Below, piece by piece: positions 18,498 to 27,663 of a stretch of 64,000 nt of DNA. The stretch's first letter is position 1. The number at the start of each line of letters is the position of its first letter. Source of the DNA: Lachnospiraceae bacterium UBA3273 (GTDB taxonomy: Bacteria; Bacillota; Clostridia; Lachnospirales; Lachnospiraceae). Where the stretch lies: contig DEUB01000029.1 of assembly GCA_002362385.1 (NCBI GenBank), forward strand, positions 124,001-188,000. Direction: 5' to 3'. The position numbers and the translations under genes were made by a program. The notes beneath the pieces are model-generated. The model had not been told where the DNA came from. It did not search any database and worked only from the letters and a program-made list of their open reading frames with translations.

Positions 18498-18635
18498 TTA
18501 ACAGCAAAACAGATTATATCCAACCAGTAACAAAATTCCTATGATAATAATAGCTATAAAGACATTTTCCAAAAAAAGCATAATGAACATGCCTACAGCT
18601 ATCATAAAACAGCTAAACCCCAACATTCTCTTCAT
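18498..18635 (-). CDS. Small hydrophobic membrane protein, 45 aa
   Basis: This short frame encodes a protein starting MKRMLGFSCF and ending in NLFCC. It is almost wholly hydrophobic, with two adjacent membrane segments rich in Ile, Leu and Val separated by an LENV turn. An AGGA lies 10 nt before the ATG. The stop is 13 bp from the J-domain start, suggesting one transcript. I do not recognise a family. The composition and fit between neighbours support a real gene, but nothing here proves translation. Confidence 0.5.
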   Translation of the reverse strand: MKRMLGFSCFMIAVGMFIMLFLENVFIAIIIIGILLLVGYNLFCC

Positions 18636-18704
18636 GGACAAGCATCCTGTAATTTACGCCTTACTAAACTATATGCTTTTCCATGTAAAAATAACACTTA
18701 TACC

Positions 18705-19106
18705 CTAAAAACCGGCCTCATCGTCAGGGAATGCAATATCTACCGCCTCGTCATCGGTCACGGGCATATCCTCTTTGGGCGTTGTGAATTTATCCACCAG
18801 GTCGGGAATCATATCGATGATCTTTGTGACCGTATCCTGATTTTTGATATTAACCAGTTTGGTCTGTCCGTTGCGGATAACAAGTACCGCGCTGGGCGTC
18901 ATCTTGCCGCTCATTCCGCCGCCTCCCAAGTTTTTCTCCTTGTTGGCATTTGCCGCAGCGCCCACGCCGAAGGTAACGTCAACAAGAGGAAGGATGATCG
19001 TATCTCCCACCTGGGTAGGTTCTCCCACCACTGTTTTGGTGGACAAGAAAGTTTCCATCCCTTTCATTAAAGAAGTAATTACATTTCCAAAATTATTCTC
19101 GCTCAT
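18705..19106 (-). CDS. GerW family sporulation protein (YtfJ)
   Basis: This 133-residue protein matches GerW: an amphipathic start, GEPTQVGDTIILPLVDVTFG near residue 28, a Gly-rich LGGGGMSGKMTPSAVLVI segment and an acidic tail. In Bacillus subtilis GerW (YtfJ) is produced in the forespore and needed for germination with L-alanine. It follows the DUF2953 gene, the same pairing as ytfI-ytfJ in Bacillus, and supports a spore-forming host. Confidence 0.92.
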   Translation of the reverse strand: MSENNFGNVITSLMKGMETFLSTKTVVGEPTQVGDTIILPLVDVTFGVGAAANANKEKNLGGGGMSGKMTPSAVLVIRNGQTKLVNIKNQDTVTKIIDMIPDLVDKFTTPKEDMPVTDDEAVDIAFPDDEAGF

Positions 19107-19126
19107 TTTTATCCTCCATATAATAT

Positions 19127-20095
19127 TTATGAATTCACTTCCGTGTTGATCTTCCTTAAATAAACCAGATCCTTGTCAAACATAAACTGAAATGCAACAT
19201 ATATAAATTGAATGACCTGCATATGCCCCTTTGCAAAAATGCTGCCCTTAAAAACCTTGTGTTCAAAATCAGGGACACAGATCAAGCGCTCGCTCCATAT
19301 ACCCAAAAACATCCAATAATAGCCGTATATCTGCCCGGTGGTGCCGGGATCTTCAAATCCGTATTCCACATAGGCCTTCCATTTCCTTGGCATGATATGT
19401 TTCAACAGCTTGATGATCTTAAGCTTTGCTTTGCCGATTGCCAGCCGGGTACGTTCCCTTTTCAGGACCTCCACCCATTTTTCAGCCTTTTTCTTCAAAT
19501 CTGTACCCTTATGGTAGAGATTTGTCACTTTTTGTATGATAGACTTTATCAGAGCCTTTAGCTTTGCAGGAAATCCCATAAGCTTTTCCCAAAATCTTTG
19601 AAGCTTGTCCAATAAGCCTTCTTTCCGATCGTCAGAAACGTTCTCATCTTCCATGTTGTCTGAAGGATTTTCATTTTCCAAACCCTCCGAAGTGGTTTCA
19701 TTTCGGCTGTCCCGATCAGTCCCTTCCGTTTCCTGCACAAAATTTTTCTTTTTGGGCTCCTGCTCCTTGGATTTTTTCTTTTTCCGCTTCTTTTTTTTCA
19801 CTTTTTGAGGTTTGGGCTTTTTAGGTTTGGGGTTCAGAAAATCCATGATAGGGATGCCCAGGATTCTTAAAATACATTTCTTTCCCGCTTCCTTATAATC
19901 AAGAGTAACAGAAATCAGATGAAAAAGCCAGTGCACTTTTACTTTTGCACATAAGCTTTCCTCATAAGCCGCCTCTAATTTGTATGAAACCGGATAAAAC
20001 ATAATGAGCGCTGCCAGCAGAAGAACGGCCAAAAGCAGCGAAAGCAATATGATTCCGATTATTTTTAAAATAAACAATACGATCTCCATATTCAT
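19127..20095 (-). CDS. DUF2953 domain-containing membrane protein (YtfI-like)
   Basis: An N-terminal membrane helix (about residues 5-32, IIGIILLSLLLAVLLLAAL) is followed by a beta-rich part and a long, very charged Lys/Glu linker (about residues 95-160) containing the KKKRKKKKSKEQEPKKK run. The C-terminal DUF2953 region includes YGFEDPGTTGQIYGYYWM. Function is unknown; pairing with gerW suggests a sporulation role. The 322-residue length is above the usual because of the linker. It overlaps the upstream hypothetical gene by one base. Confidence 0.85.
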   Translation of the reverse strand: MNMEIVLFILKIIGIILLSLLLAVLLLAALIMFYPVSYKLEAAYEESLCAKVKVHWLFHLISVTLDYKEAGKKCILRILGIPIMDFLNPKPKKPKPQKVKKKKRKKKKSKEQEPKKKNFVQETEGTDRDSRNETTSEGLENENPSDNMEDENVSDDRKEGLLDKLQRFWEKLMGFPAKLKALIKSIIQKVTNLYHKGTDLKKKAEKWVEVLKRERTRLAIGKAKLKIIKLLKHIMPRKWKAYVEYGFEDPGTTGQIYGYYWMFLGIWSERLICVPDFEHKVFKGSIFAKGHMQVIQFIYVAFQFMFDKDLVYLRKINTEVNS

Positions 20096-20436
20096 TATTT
20101 CCTGTTATATCCGGTAAAATTCATTTCTTTTTCATCCATAAAAAGTTTTTTAAACCGATAAGTTCCGTATTTTTCGGAAAAATCTGCGACCATACGGGTC
20201 ACAAGGTCTATGGCGTCTTCATAGCTTCCGGCAAGTCCTATGATCATCAGATCCTTTAAGGGATATGCCTTCTGCTTGAATTGATGCCCCGGAATCAGTT
20301 CAAAATAGTCTTCCCCGGCGGAAACCGCAATGACATAAATATTCAAAAGCCCGCCGTGATATTTTAATTTTCGTATTATTTTTTTCTTCTGCGGCTCTGT
20401 TTTTTCATCGCAGTAAAGTTTTTTATAAATATGCAT
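20095..20436 (-). CDS. Hypothetical protein, 113 aa
   Basis: I do not recognise this protein. It starts MHIYKKLYCDE at the ATG behind GGGTGGAG, with no membrane segment, and has a beta-alpha pattern with a lysine-rich N-terminus (PQKKKIIRKLKYH). The middle segment AYPLKDLMIIGLAGSYEDAI looks like a small nucleotide-free alpha/beta domain. It is the likely first gene of the DUF2953-gerW transcript, so a sporulation-linked role is possible. Confidence 0.65.
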   Translation of the reverse strand: MHIYKKLYCDEKTEPQKKKIIRKLKYHGGLLNIYVIAVSAGEDYFELIPGHQFKQKAYPLKDLMIIGLAGSYEDAIDLVTRMVADFSEKYGTYRFKKLFMDEKEMNFTGYNRK

Positions 20437-20471
20437 TGCTCCACCCAAATATCAGTTTATCATAAGCGGAA

Positions 20472-20497
20472 TGAAAAAGGAAGGCAAAAGCCTTCCC
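20472..20497 (-). terminator. Rho-independent terminator after the Nudix gene
   Basis: GGAAGGC (20479-20485) and GCCTTCC (20490-20496) are perfect arms around a 4-nt loop. On the minus strand the hairpin is followed by TTTTT, 10 bp beyond the Nudix stop. Confidence 0.88.
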
Positions 20498-20505
20498 ACT
20501 TTCCT

Positions 20506-20958
20506 TTAAAAGTATTTTTTATTTCCCCACAAATTACTTTTCTTTAAATCCAGATATTCTTCATAAGCCCTTTCCAATATCTGTTTTTCGTTGCCGAATT
20601 TCAACAGATGATATGCCTCATGATATTTATAAAATCCGGAATCAACAAAGTGTTCCTCGCGTTGTGGTTTGCTGTAATAACTGTCCGCCATCATCAGATA
20701 CCAATGCACCTCTTTGGATACGATATCTTCCGGCACATGAAAAGTATACTCACTTTTACCGATGTACTTGATAATTGAGGCTTTTGAACCCGTCTCTTCC
20801 AGTACCTCCCGAAGAGCGGTATCTTTAAAATCTTCCCCATCTTCAACAGTTCCCTTTGGCAGTACCCAGCCCTCGTACTTGTTTTTGAAATTCTTGTACA
20901 AAAGAAGGATCTTGCCCCTGAAAATAACCACCCCGCCACAGCTCGTTGCTTCGATCAT
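20506..20958 (-). CDS. Nudix hydrolase
   Basis: Nudix enzymes hydrolyse nucleoside diphosphates linked to another group. The complete Nudix box GX5EX7REUXEEXGU is present from GTVEDGEDFKDTALREVLEE to the following TG (residues 36-58). The 150-residue length is typical. The upstream SCGGVVIF strand and following YTFHVPED fit a diadenosine-polyphosphate or mutator-type member, but the substrate cannot be told. Start follows GGAGGAATTGCA. Confidence 0.93.
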   Translation of the reverse strand: MIEATSCGGVVIFRGKILLLYKNFKNKYEGWVLPKGTVEDGEDFKDTALREVLEETGSKASIIKYIGKSEYTFHVPEDIVSKEVHWYLMMADSYYSKPQREEHFVDSGFYKYHEAYHLLKFGNEKQILERAYEEYLDLKKSNLWGNKKYF

Positions 20959-21006
20959 TGCAATTCCTCCTGTCGGGTGCCATGCTTATCAAGTACCATC
21001 ATACAT

Positions 21007-21366
21007 CTAATTGGCCAGCTTTGCAACCACAGCCACAATTTCGGCTTTATCAAAGGGCTTTGTCAAAAAGTCGTCCGCCCCTAACTTGATACAGTCAATC
21101 ATTTTATTTTTTTGTCCCGCAGCCGTAACCATAATGACCTTTGCCTCCGGCTTTAAGGCTTTGATCATTTTTAAAGCCTCCATACCGTCCAATACGGGCA
21201 TCGTAATATCCATGGTAACCACATCCGGCTTGCAGGACTGAAACTTCTGCACGCCTTCCTGTCCGTTTACGGCTTCGTCAATGACCACATGTCCGCTTTC
21301 CTCTAAAATTCCTCTTAAAATTTTCCGTGACGTTCTTGAATCATCTACAATTAATACGTTTGCCAC
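21007..21366 (-). CDS. CheY-like single-domain response regulator
   Basis: The 119-residue protein is one receiver domain. The acidic pocket is VDDS near the start, the phospho-acceptor Asp is in VVTMDITMPVLDG near residue 54, the Thr/Ala switch is VTAAG and the conserved Lys is in LTKPFDKAEIV. There is no output domain, so it acts by protein contact, as CheY does. It is paired with the CheX-like gene just upstream in transcription; no kinase is in the window. Confidence 0.9.
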   Translation of the reverse strand: MANVLIVDDSRTSRKILRGILEESGHVVIDEAVNGQEGVQKFQSCKPDVVTMDITMPVLDGMEALKMIKALKPEAKVIMVTAAGQKNKMIDCIKLGADDFLTKPFDKAEIVAVVAKLAN

Positions 21367-21378
21367 TTCTTATACCTC

Positions 21379-22266
21379 CTAATTAATAGAAATATCAGCA
21401 TCTACAGATAATATGAAATTAACAACACTGCCTCCCACCGTGATGGGGAATACACAGAACTGTTTTCCCTTCAGCACAACGGGATTTTCATAAAATTCCG
21501 GCGGAACCATATCGATATCAATTCCTTCGCTGCTTAAATCCGTCGCAAACAAACCGTTAATGCAGTTAGTAAATTCGCCGACCGCGTCCAAAGCATCCAG
21601 ATCGACCCGTTCAAACTCTTCTTCTGCAAAGGGAACCGCAATAGACAAAAGGCTGTCTCCCGATCCTGCAAAGCCGGATATGATCCTGTGGTCTCCCTCT
21701 AAAGCCTGCATGGCAAAATTGTCCGCAGACAACTCGTCCACAAAATAAGCCTTGGAAACATATGCGGAAGAATCAATAATACGTAAAAGCGTCCTCACGG
21801 CAATGCCGCAGAGCCTGTCGTTTAATTCTTCATTTGCCGGCAGGAACAATCTGACAGTCCGCTCTATATCCCCGCTTACCAGATCGTCCATATCCGAATG
21901 GGTAAAGCCCTGTTCCTCCTGATATGCGTTTAAGGCCTCGTCAACCTGCTCTAAAGTCATAAAGCCTTTATCGATCAGCGTCTGGACAAAAACCATATAA
22001 ATATTTCCCTGTTTCTTTAAGAGCTGCGAAACCTGCTCCTCTGTCAGATAACCTTTTTCAACTGCAATATCGCCAAAACGTTTATCCATAATTGCCTGCA
22101 GCTTGTTTACTTCATCGGACTGAGCCTTTGTCATCAGCTTTTCCGCCACTGCAATCAATCCTAATTTTACCCTTACTGTTTTTTCATATTCTATGACCTC
22201 AGTAAGCTGTTCTTTTGAAATGCGTCCTGCATGAACCAAATAATTTCCGAATATTTGATCAAACAT
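21379..22266 (-). CDS. CheX-like protein with N-terminal GspE/MshEN-like repeats
   Basis: The C-terminal half (about residues 145-295) resembles CheX-type phosphatases that dephosphorylate CheY-P, with alternating strands ending VNFILSVDAD. The N-terminal half has two repeated units of GspE-N/MshEN type: FGNYLVHAGRISKEQLTEVI and FGDIAVEKGYLTEEQVSQLL, domains often bound to cyclic di-GMP or used in protein contact. The likely start is the ATG at 22266, 8 nt behind AGGAGGG. With the neighbouring CheY-like protein it forms a compact signalling pair. Confidence 0.8.
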   Translation of the reverse strand: MFDQIFGNYLVHAGRISKEQLTEVIEYEKTVRVKLGLIAVAEKLMTKAQSDEVNKLQAIMDKRFGDIAVEKGYLTEEQVSQLLKKQGNIYMVFVQTLIDKGFMTLEQVDEALNAYQEEQGFTHSDMDDLVSGDIERTVRLFLPANEELNDRLCGIAVRTLLRIIDSSAYVSKAYFVDELSADNFAMQALEGDHRIISGFAGSGDSLLSIAVPFAEEEFERVDLDALDAVGEFTNCINGLFATDLSSEGIDIDMVPPEFYENPVVLKGKQFCVFPITVGGSVVNFILSVDADISIN

Positions 22267-22356
22267 CACGAAACCCTCCTTCAGTAAATTATTAATATTT
22301 TACAATATATTTTCAAAAAAAGATAGTCAATTCTGTAATTTTTACCAAACTAAAGT

Positions 22357-23859
22357 TTACTGTGAAAAATAAGCGTCAAAAACCCGCTTCGCTATGGGAA
22401 CCGCATATTCCCCTCCGGAACCGGCCCCTTCCACGATGATCGTAACGCAGACCTTCGGGTCGTCAACCGGAGCAAATCCCGTAAACCACGCATGGCTGTC
22501 CGCCTTATTCTCGCTGAATTCCGCCGAACCTGTTTTACCTGCCGCCGTATAGGAAAGCCCGCGCAGTCTGGTGGCTGTGCCGTTTTCCACCACGCCTTCC
22601 ATCAGCCCCGTCAAAAATCCGGCTTCTTCAGGCGTCATAAGGGTTGCATATTTTTCCGGCTCGTATTTTTTTACGATGCCGCCGTTATAATTTTCTATCC
22701 TGTCGATCAGATAAGGCTTCATGGCAATTCCTTCATTTGCAATGGCTCCCGTGATCATATTTAACTGCAGCGGCGTGATCTGCGTTTTGCCCTGTCCGAT
22801 AACGGTCTGCATAATATCATAATCTCCTGCATCCGTTCCCAGAACGTAGCTTCCCTGGGAAGTGGGAATGGACAGGTTCAGTTTCCTGTTAAACAACATA
22901 TCTTCACAGGTATCCTCCAAACCTTCAAGCTGTAAGGACAGACCGATATTGGCAAAGGAGGAATTACAGGATTTTTCAAAGCTTTTCTGAAAATCCAGGC
23001 TTCCATGAACAGAGCCGTGGTAACAGCTGATCCGGTGTCCGTTATTGGTCAGGGAACCCGTACACTGGTAATGATACCCCGAAACGTCCCCGCCGTTCTG
23101 CCTGTAATATGCCAAAGCAGTGATCATTTTAAAGGTCGATCCCGGCGGATACAGGCCCTGGGTCGCCCGGTTCAGCAAAACGCTGCTGGATTCGTCCGCC
23201 ACCAGGTCATCCCATATGGCTGCAATCTCATTGGGATCGAAATCCGGCTTGGAAACCATGGCGATGATCCTGCCCGTAGAAGGCTCCGAAACGATAATGG
23301 CGCCGTCGTAAACTCCCAGGGCATCATAGGCGGCCTTCTGCACTTCAACGTCTAAGGTGGTTATCACATTATCGCCGATATTTTTCTGGGAGGTCAATTC
23401 ATTCTGGATCTTTTCTCCTATAGCCGCGTTGGAATTCAATAATGCCATATTTCCCAGATATTCCACGCCTGTTTTTCCCCTTGTGGAATAGCCCACCACA
23501 TGGGCGAACAGGGAACCGTAGGGATAAAGCCTCTCTTCCTCCCCGTCTTCTCCCCGGACGGTCTGGGCAAGGGTCTCCCCGTCGGCGGACATGATCTGTC
23601 CCCTGATATTTTTGGACGCCAAAAGCTCCTGTCTGGGATTATAGGAATTATTTACCGCCGTTTCACTTTCCGCATAGACAAAATAGATCTCGTTACCGAT
23701 CACGGCAAGCATGCACAGGATGAAAACATAGGTTACGATCCACAGCTCCCTGTTCCGGTTCCTTTTCTTCTTTTTTCCTTTTTTCCTGTCCGCTCTGCTT
23801 TCCGCTTTATTTTCCGTCAGGATCTCTTCCCCGTCATTCTTCCGCTTCTTTCCTGCCAT
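22357..23859 (-). CDS. Class B penicillin-binding protein (PBP2-like transpeptidase)
   Basis: This enzyme cross-links peptidoglycan stem peptides. A basic cytoplasmic start (KKGKKKKRNRNREL) precedes one membrane helix near residue 40-60. A short dimerisation region and the transpeptidase domain follow, with catalytic SxxK as STFK near residue 243, SxN as SCN near residue 291 and KTG in AAGKTGSAEF near residue 444. At about 500 residues it is shorter than divisome FtsI. Its start overlaps the SEDS partner gene, as in PbpA-RodA pairs, so the two probably form one polymerase/cross-linking complex. Confidence 0.9.
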   Translation of the reverse strand: MAGKKRKNDGEEILTENKAESRADRKKGKKKKRNRNRELWIVTYVFILCMLAVIGNEIYFVYAESETAVNNSYNPRQELLASKNIRGQIMSADGETLAQTVRGEDGEEERLYPYGSLFAHVVGYSTRGKTGVEYLGNMALLNSNAAIGEKIQNELTSQKNIGDNVITTLDVEVQKAAYDALGVYDGAIIVSEPSTGRIIAMVSKPDFDPNEIAAIWDDLVADESSSVLLNRATQGLYPPGSTFKMITALAYYRQNGGDVSGYHYQCTGSLTNNGHRISCYHGSVHGSLDFQKSFEKSCNSSFANIGLSLQLEGLEDTCEDMLFNRKLNLSIPTSQGSYVLGTDAGDYDIMQTVIGQGKTQITPLQLNMITGAIANEGIAMKPYLIDRIENYNGGIVKKYEPEKYATLMTPEEAGFLTGLMEGVVENGTATRLRGLSYTAAGKTGSAEFSENKADSHAWFTGFAPVDDPKVCVTIIVEGAGSGGEYAVPIAKRVFDAYFSQ

Positions 23860-25168
23860 CATGCTCTCCTTCCTCTGCCCTGATACAGTAAATTCCCTGA
23901 ACGATGCAGAACATAATCAATGTGGAAAGCACGCTGCTCCCACCATAGCTTATAAAAGGCAGGGTAACGCCCGTAAGGGGGATAAACCTTGTTCCCCCGC
24001 CAATCGTCAAAAATATCTGGAATATATAAACGACCGCCAGTCCCGCCGCGATCAGCCGGTAGTATTCGTTTTTCATCCTCATGGCCACGTTCATAAAAGC
24101 GATAAAGCAGCTTAAGCATACAAGGATCAGACAGATGCTGAAAAATACTCCCAGCTCCTCCGCAACAGCCGAAAAAATAAAATCTTCGGACACATAGGGG
24201 ATCGCAGTGGGATCTCCCTGGTAAAGCCCCATGCCAAACCATCCTCCGGTCCCTATGGCAAAAAGGGACTGGGTTATCTGATAGCCGGAGCCGTCAATGT
24301 AGCTCCAGGGATCCTGCCATGCCAAGATCCTTACCCTTACGTGGGAAAATATTTTTGCCGCAACCATTCCGGCGCCGCACCCTGCCAGAATACCAAGGAT
24401 CAGATAAAAATAGTTACGGGTGGCAATAAAGGTCATGACTACATAGACCACAAAAAAGATCAGGGCGCTTCCTAAATCCTTGGACAGAACAAGGGTTATA
24501 ACATGGGCTGCCGCAGCCATTGTGGTAATGACGACCTGTAGAAAATCCTTGGATTTGGCGTACATGCCGGCCACAAAGAAAACAAACAGTATTTTGACAA
24601 ATTCCGAAGGCTGGAAGGTATATCCGGCAAGGGAATAAGAAATTTTGGAACCGTTTGTTACCGCTCCCAGGATCAGTACGATTGCAAGGGCAAAAACGCC
24701 GAAAACGCCATAGAGCCACGTGAATTTTTCAAGGAAACGGAACCTTTTGATCAAATACGGGATTGAAAGCCCCAGCAAAAGGGATAGGGTCACGATTTTA
24801 AACTGCTTAAGGGCCCTGTCAAAATCCAGTCTGGTAAGCATGACAAAGCCAATGGATAAAAGCATGCACATATTGTTGATCAAAAGCCTGCTGGCGTCCT
24901 TATAGACGGCCCGAAACAGTGCGATCGTTGCAAATAAGAGGATCTGCTGGAAACCGTAAAAAATGATATAGCTTAAATCGCTGGTCTCTAAACAAATTGC
25001 GGCAAAGGATACAAAATGCACAATAAACATGCAGATGATCTGCCTTGTATAAATACCCTCCTTTTTCTCTTCATTCCGTCCCCGGAATGCAGCGAAGGAT
25101 TCATAAGTATAAAGCGCCATAAAAACCGCGATCACATATTTAGACAAATCGGATATAACCAATGCCAT
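23834..25168 (-). CDS. SEDS peptidoglycan glycosyltransferase (FtsW/RodA/SpoVE family)
   Basis: SEDS proteins polymerise lipid II into glycan strands. The 444-residue protein has about ten membrane helices and the family motifs: GYTFQPSEFVKILFVFFVAG (about residue 185), KDLGSALIFF near residue 226, a DPW loop, and SYGGSSVLSTL near residue 412. It overlaps the class B PBP gene by 26 bp. Whether it serves elongation, division or sporulation cannot be decided here. Confidence 0.92.
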   Translation of the reverse strand: MALVISDLSKYVIAVFMALYTYESFAAFRGRNEEKKEGIYTRQIICMFIVHFVSFAAICLETSDLSYIIFYGFQQILLFATIALFRAVYKDASRLLINNMCMLLSIGFVMLTRLDFDRALKQFKIVTLSLLLGLSIPYLIKRFRFLEKFTWLYGVFGVFALAIVLILGAVTNGSKISYSLAGYTFQPSEFVKILFVFFVAGMYAKSKDFLQVVITTMAAAAHVITLVLSKDLGSALIFFVVYVVMTFIATRNYFYLILGILAGCGAGMVAAKIFSHVRVRILAWQDPWSYIDGSGYQITQSLFAIGTGGWFGMGLYQGDPTAIPYVSEDFIFSAVAEELGVFFSICLILVCLSCFIAFMNVAMRMKNEYYRLIAAGLAVVYIFQIFLTIGGGTRFIPLTGVTLPFISYGGSSVLSTLIMFCIVQGIYCIRAEEGEHDGRKEAEE

Positions 25169-25170
25169 CG

Positions 25171-27537
25171 TTACTCAATACCTTTCTTAAAATGCCCTTT
25201 TGTGTATTCAAAAGGGTCAGGAGCCTTACCTGAAAGAAAACAGGAAAGGATTTCGTTTACCCTCCGGGAATTTTCAACCGTAAAAACAATTCTGTATCTG
25301 TCGCATGCAATTTCCTTCATTTCTTCATACAGATATAAAGGAACGCTGTTATAAACCGTATTCTGGCATAAAGGACAAAAATTAACAACGGGAAGTTTTT
25401 TCCCCATTCTGTCCGTCAGGTAAGTCGTGCCGTTTTTTCCGTCACACTTATCTAAGGTTTTCTTTATACAGCCCGCTGACTGCATGAAAGGAATATATCC
25501 GTAGACCGTATATTCCGTCGTCACATCCTGCAGGCATTTTTCTGTATCAAGCTGTTTTTTTAGTTCAGCCCATTCATATCTGTTCAACTCATAGGACGCT
25601 GCGAAATTTCGCACGCCCTGCCTGTACAAAAACAAAGCGGCTTTGTGATTTGCCGTATACAGGTTATAATCGGCTGTCAACACCTTTTCCCTGAGATCGA
25701 TGCCCTCTTGTTTGAGCCGTTTCTTTATATATTCCAAAGCGTCGAGACTGCCGCAGCAAAAGCCGTCAAATAAGTCCAGTTCTTCTTTATGCATAAGCCC
25801 ATCCAGATATTCTGCTGCATTTTTCCTGAAAACGGGAGGCAGGGTTAAGTGGATGGAATTTCCCCGCTCCTTCAGTTTATTAATGTCCTTCTTTATATCC
25901 GGCATGTTTTCCAGCACCGGATATCCCAGCTCAAATACAGATATATGCGCATGTCTTTCCACGCCATGGCCCTCTATAGCAGTTTCTTTAACATCGGAAG
26001 ACAACTTCTGCCCGGTTATCCACGAGACAATATCATGGAACTGCCCGGTTGTGGAAACCGCTATACTGAATGCCTGCTTGCCTGACGGTGCATTTTTCTC
26101 AGGGCTGCCGACATTTTGGGGGATGTGATTTTTTTCAGTCGCTTCCTTTAAAATACTGTTCTTATCAACCGTTTCTGTTTCTCGGTCTCTTTTATAATGC
26201 CACTCTTCATTTCTTTTGTAATGCCATGTTAAGAGACTTTCCATTTTTTCCAGGGCATCTCTTCTCAATTCATTTATTTCTTTCAGCGGAACGAATACCT
26301 CTCCGCTCATTATAACCGAAACATCGGAAAAATAAAATGCCGTATTTCCCGTCTTTAAAAGCTGTTTTTTGACATCCTCTGCCGTAACCGGCCTTTTCTG
26401 TGCCTTTTGTACCGGATCCGTTCCGCGGGAAGTGACACTGTTCCCCTTTCGGTCGCAGATCTTAAGGGTTATGATCTCTCCTGCATTGACAGATATTTGA
26501 CACTTTAATTCTATTTTCTTATCCCTGTCCAGAAATTGTTCTTTTAAAAAGAAAAACTGTTTCTCGTCGTCGGTTTCATACCCCGGTTTGTGCATGGTAA
26601 CCATTTCTTTTCCGTTGTGGCGATAGTAATAGCCTGTTTCAAGACTGGTGCGCACATACAGACTTTGCAAAAACGCCAGGTCCTTTTTAAACTCCTCTGA
26701 TTTTGTCAGTTCCCTTTCAAAGTATTCCTTCCCGTTTTTTCCATTCTCATAAAGATCTATATATTTTCTGTAAATGGAAGTTACACCTGCTACATAATAG
26801 GGATTTTTCATCCGGCCTTCAATTTTGAAGGAATCAATACCTGCATCTATCAGTTTGTCTATGATGGGAAGCGTGCACATATCTTTCAGGCTTAAAGGAT
26901 AAACCTGCTTTTGGCCGAATGCGGAATAAGGCAGTCTGCAGGGCCCCGCACATCTTCCCCTGTTCCCGCTTCTTGCGCCCAAAAAACTGCTGAAAAGACA
27001 TTGTCCCGAATAGGAATAACACATGGCACCATGGATAAACGCCTCTATTTCTATTCCTGTTTCCTTTTTGATCTCCAAAAGCTCCTTTAGGGAAAGCTCC
27101 CTTGCGGGCACAACGCGGCTGACGCCGTATTCCTTCAAAACCTCAGCGCCGTATTTCCCGGTAATGCACATCTGGGTGCTGGCATGCAGAGACAAATACG
27201 GAAAGTTTTCTTTTATGACTTCCAACACTCCGAAATCCTGAACGATCACTCCATCCAGACCCGCTTCATAAAGAGGCGCTAAAAATGCGCACAGCCCTTC
27301 CAGCTCCCTTTCTTTTACCAGCGTATTGACCGTTAAATAGACCCCTACGTTAAAAAGATGAGCGTAATCGATTGCCTGGCATAGTTCATCCCTTGAAAAA
27401 TTGGAGGCATAAGCCCTTGCACCATATTCTTCTCCGCCTAAATATATCGCATCCGCACCGGCATTGACCGCCGCTTTAAAGCAGGCCATATCTCCGGCAG
27501 GCGCTAACAATTCCACTTTACTCAAATCCTTCTCCAT
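25171..27537 (-). CDS. U32 family peptidase with DUF3656-type C-terminus
   Basis: This 788-residue member of the U32 family has the N-terminal barrel start VELLAPAGDMACFKAAVNAGADAIYLGG and the signature block GAMCYSYSGQCLFSSFLG plus RGRCAGPCRLPYS around residues 170-205, with its conserved Cys residues. The C-terminal half contains further Cys-rich stretches (NFCPLCQNTV). Many U32 proteins now appear to act in RNA hydroxylation rather than proteolysis, so the name is historical. Its stop lies 2 bp from the SEDS gene start. Confidence 0.92.
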   Translation of the reverse strand: MEKDLSKVELLAPAGDMACFKAAVNAGADAIYLGGEEYGARAYASNFSRDELCQAIDYAHLFNVGVYLTVNTLVKERELEGLCAFLAPLYEAGLDGVIVQDFGVLEVIKENFPYLSLHASTQMCITGKYGAEVLKEYGVSRVVPARELSLKELLEIKKETGIEIEAFIHGAMCYSYSGQCLFSSFLGARSGNRGRCAGPCRLPYSAFGQKQVYPLSLKDMCTLPIIDKLIDAGIDSFKIEGRMKNPYYVAGVTSIYRKYIDLYENGKNGKEYFERELTKSEEFKKDLAFLQSLYVRTSLETGYYYRHNGKEMVTMHKPGYETDDEKQFFFLKEQFLDRDKKIELKCQISVNAGEIITLKICDRKGNSVTSRGTDPVQKAQKRPVTAEDVKKQLLKTGNTAFYFSDVSVIMSGEVFVPLKEINELRRDALEKMESLLTWHYKRNEEWHYKRDRETETVDKNSILKEATEKNHIPQNVGSPEKNAPSGKQAFSIAVSTTGQFHDIVSWITGQKLSSDVKETAIEGHGVERHAHISVFELGYPVLENMPDIKKDINKLKERGNSIHLTLPPVFRKNAAEYLDGLMHKEELDLFDGFCCGSLDALEYIKKRLKQEGIDLREKVLTADYNLYTANHKAALFLYRQGVRNFAASYELNRYEWAELKKQLDTEKCLQDVTTEYTVYGYIPFMQSAGCIKKTLDKCDGKNGTTYLTDRMGKKLPVVNFCPLCQNTVYNSVPLYLYEEMKEIACDRYRIVFTVENSRRVNEILSCFLSGKAPDPFEYTKGHFKKGIE

Positions 27538-27601
27538 CTTATAACTTATTGCTTTAAAATCAGTTGTTCCAAAATCTTACTTAAAATCATATTCTGTTTC
27601 T

Positions 27602-27637
27602 AAAGAAAAAGGTTGTTGCAAAGGATTTGCAACAACC
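27602..27637 (-). terminator. Rho-independent terminator of zapA
   Basis: A perfect 12-bp stem, GGTTGTTGCAAA (27611-27622) with TTTGCAACAACC (27626-27637), has a 3-nt loop. On the minus strand it is followed by TTTTTCTTTA. It lies 26 bp after the zapA stop and separates zapA from the U32 gene. Confidence 0.92.
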
Positions 27638-27663
27638 CATATGAATTTGCTGATACCTGTTCT

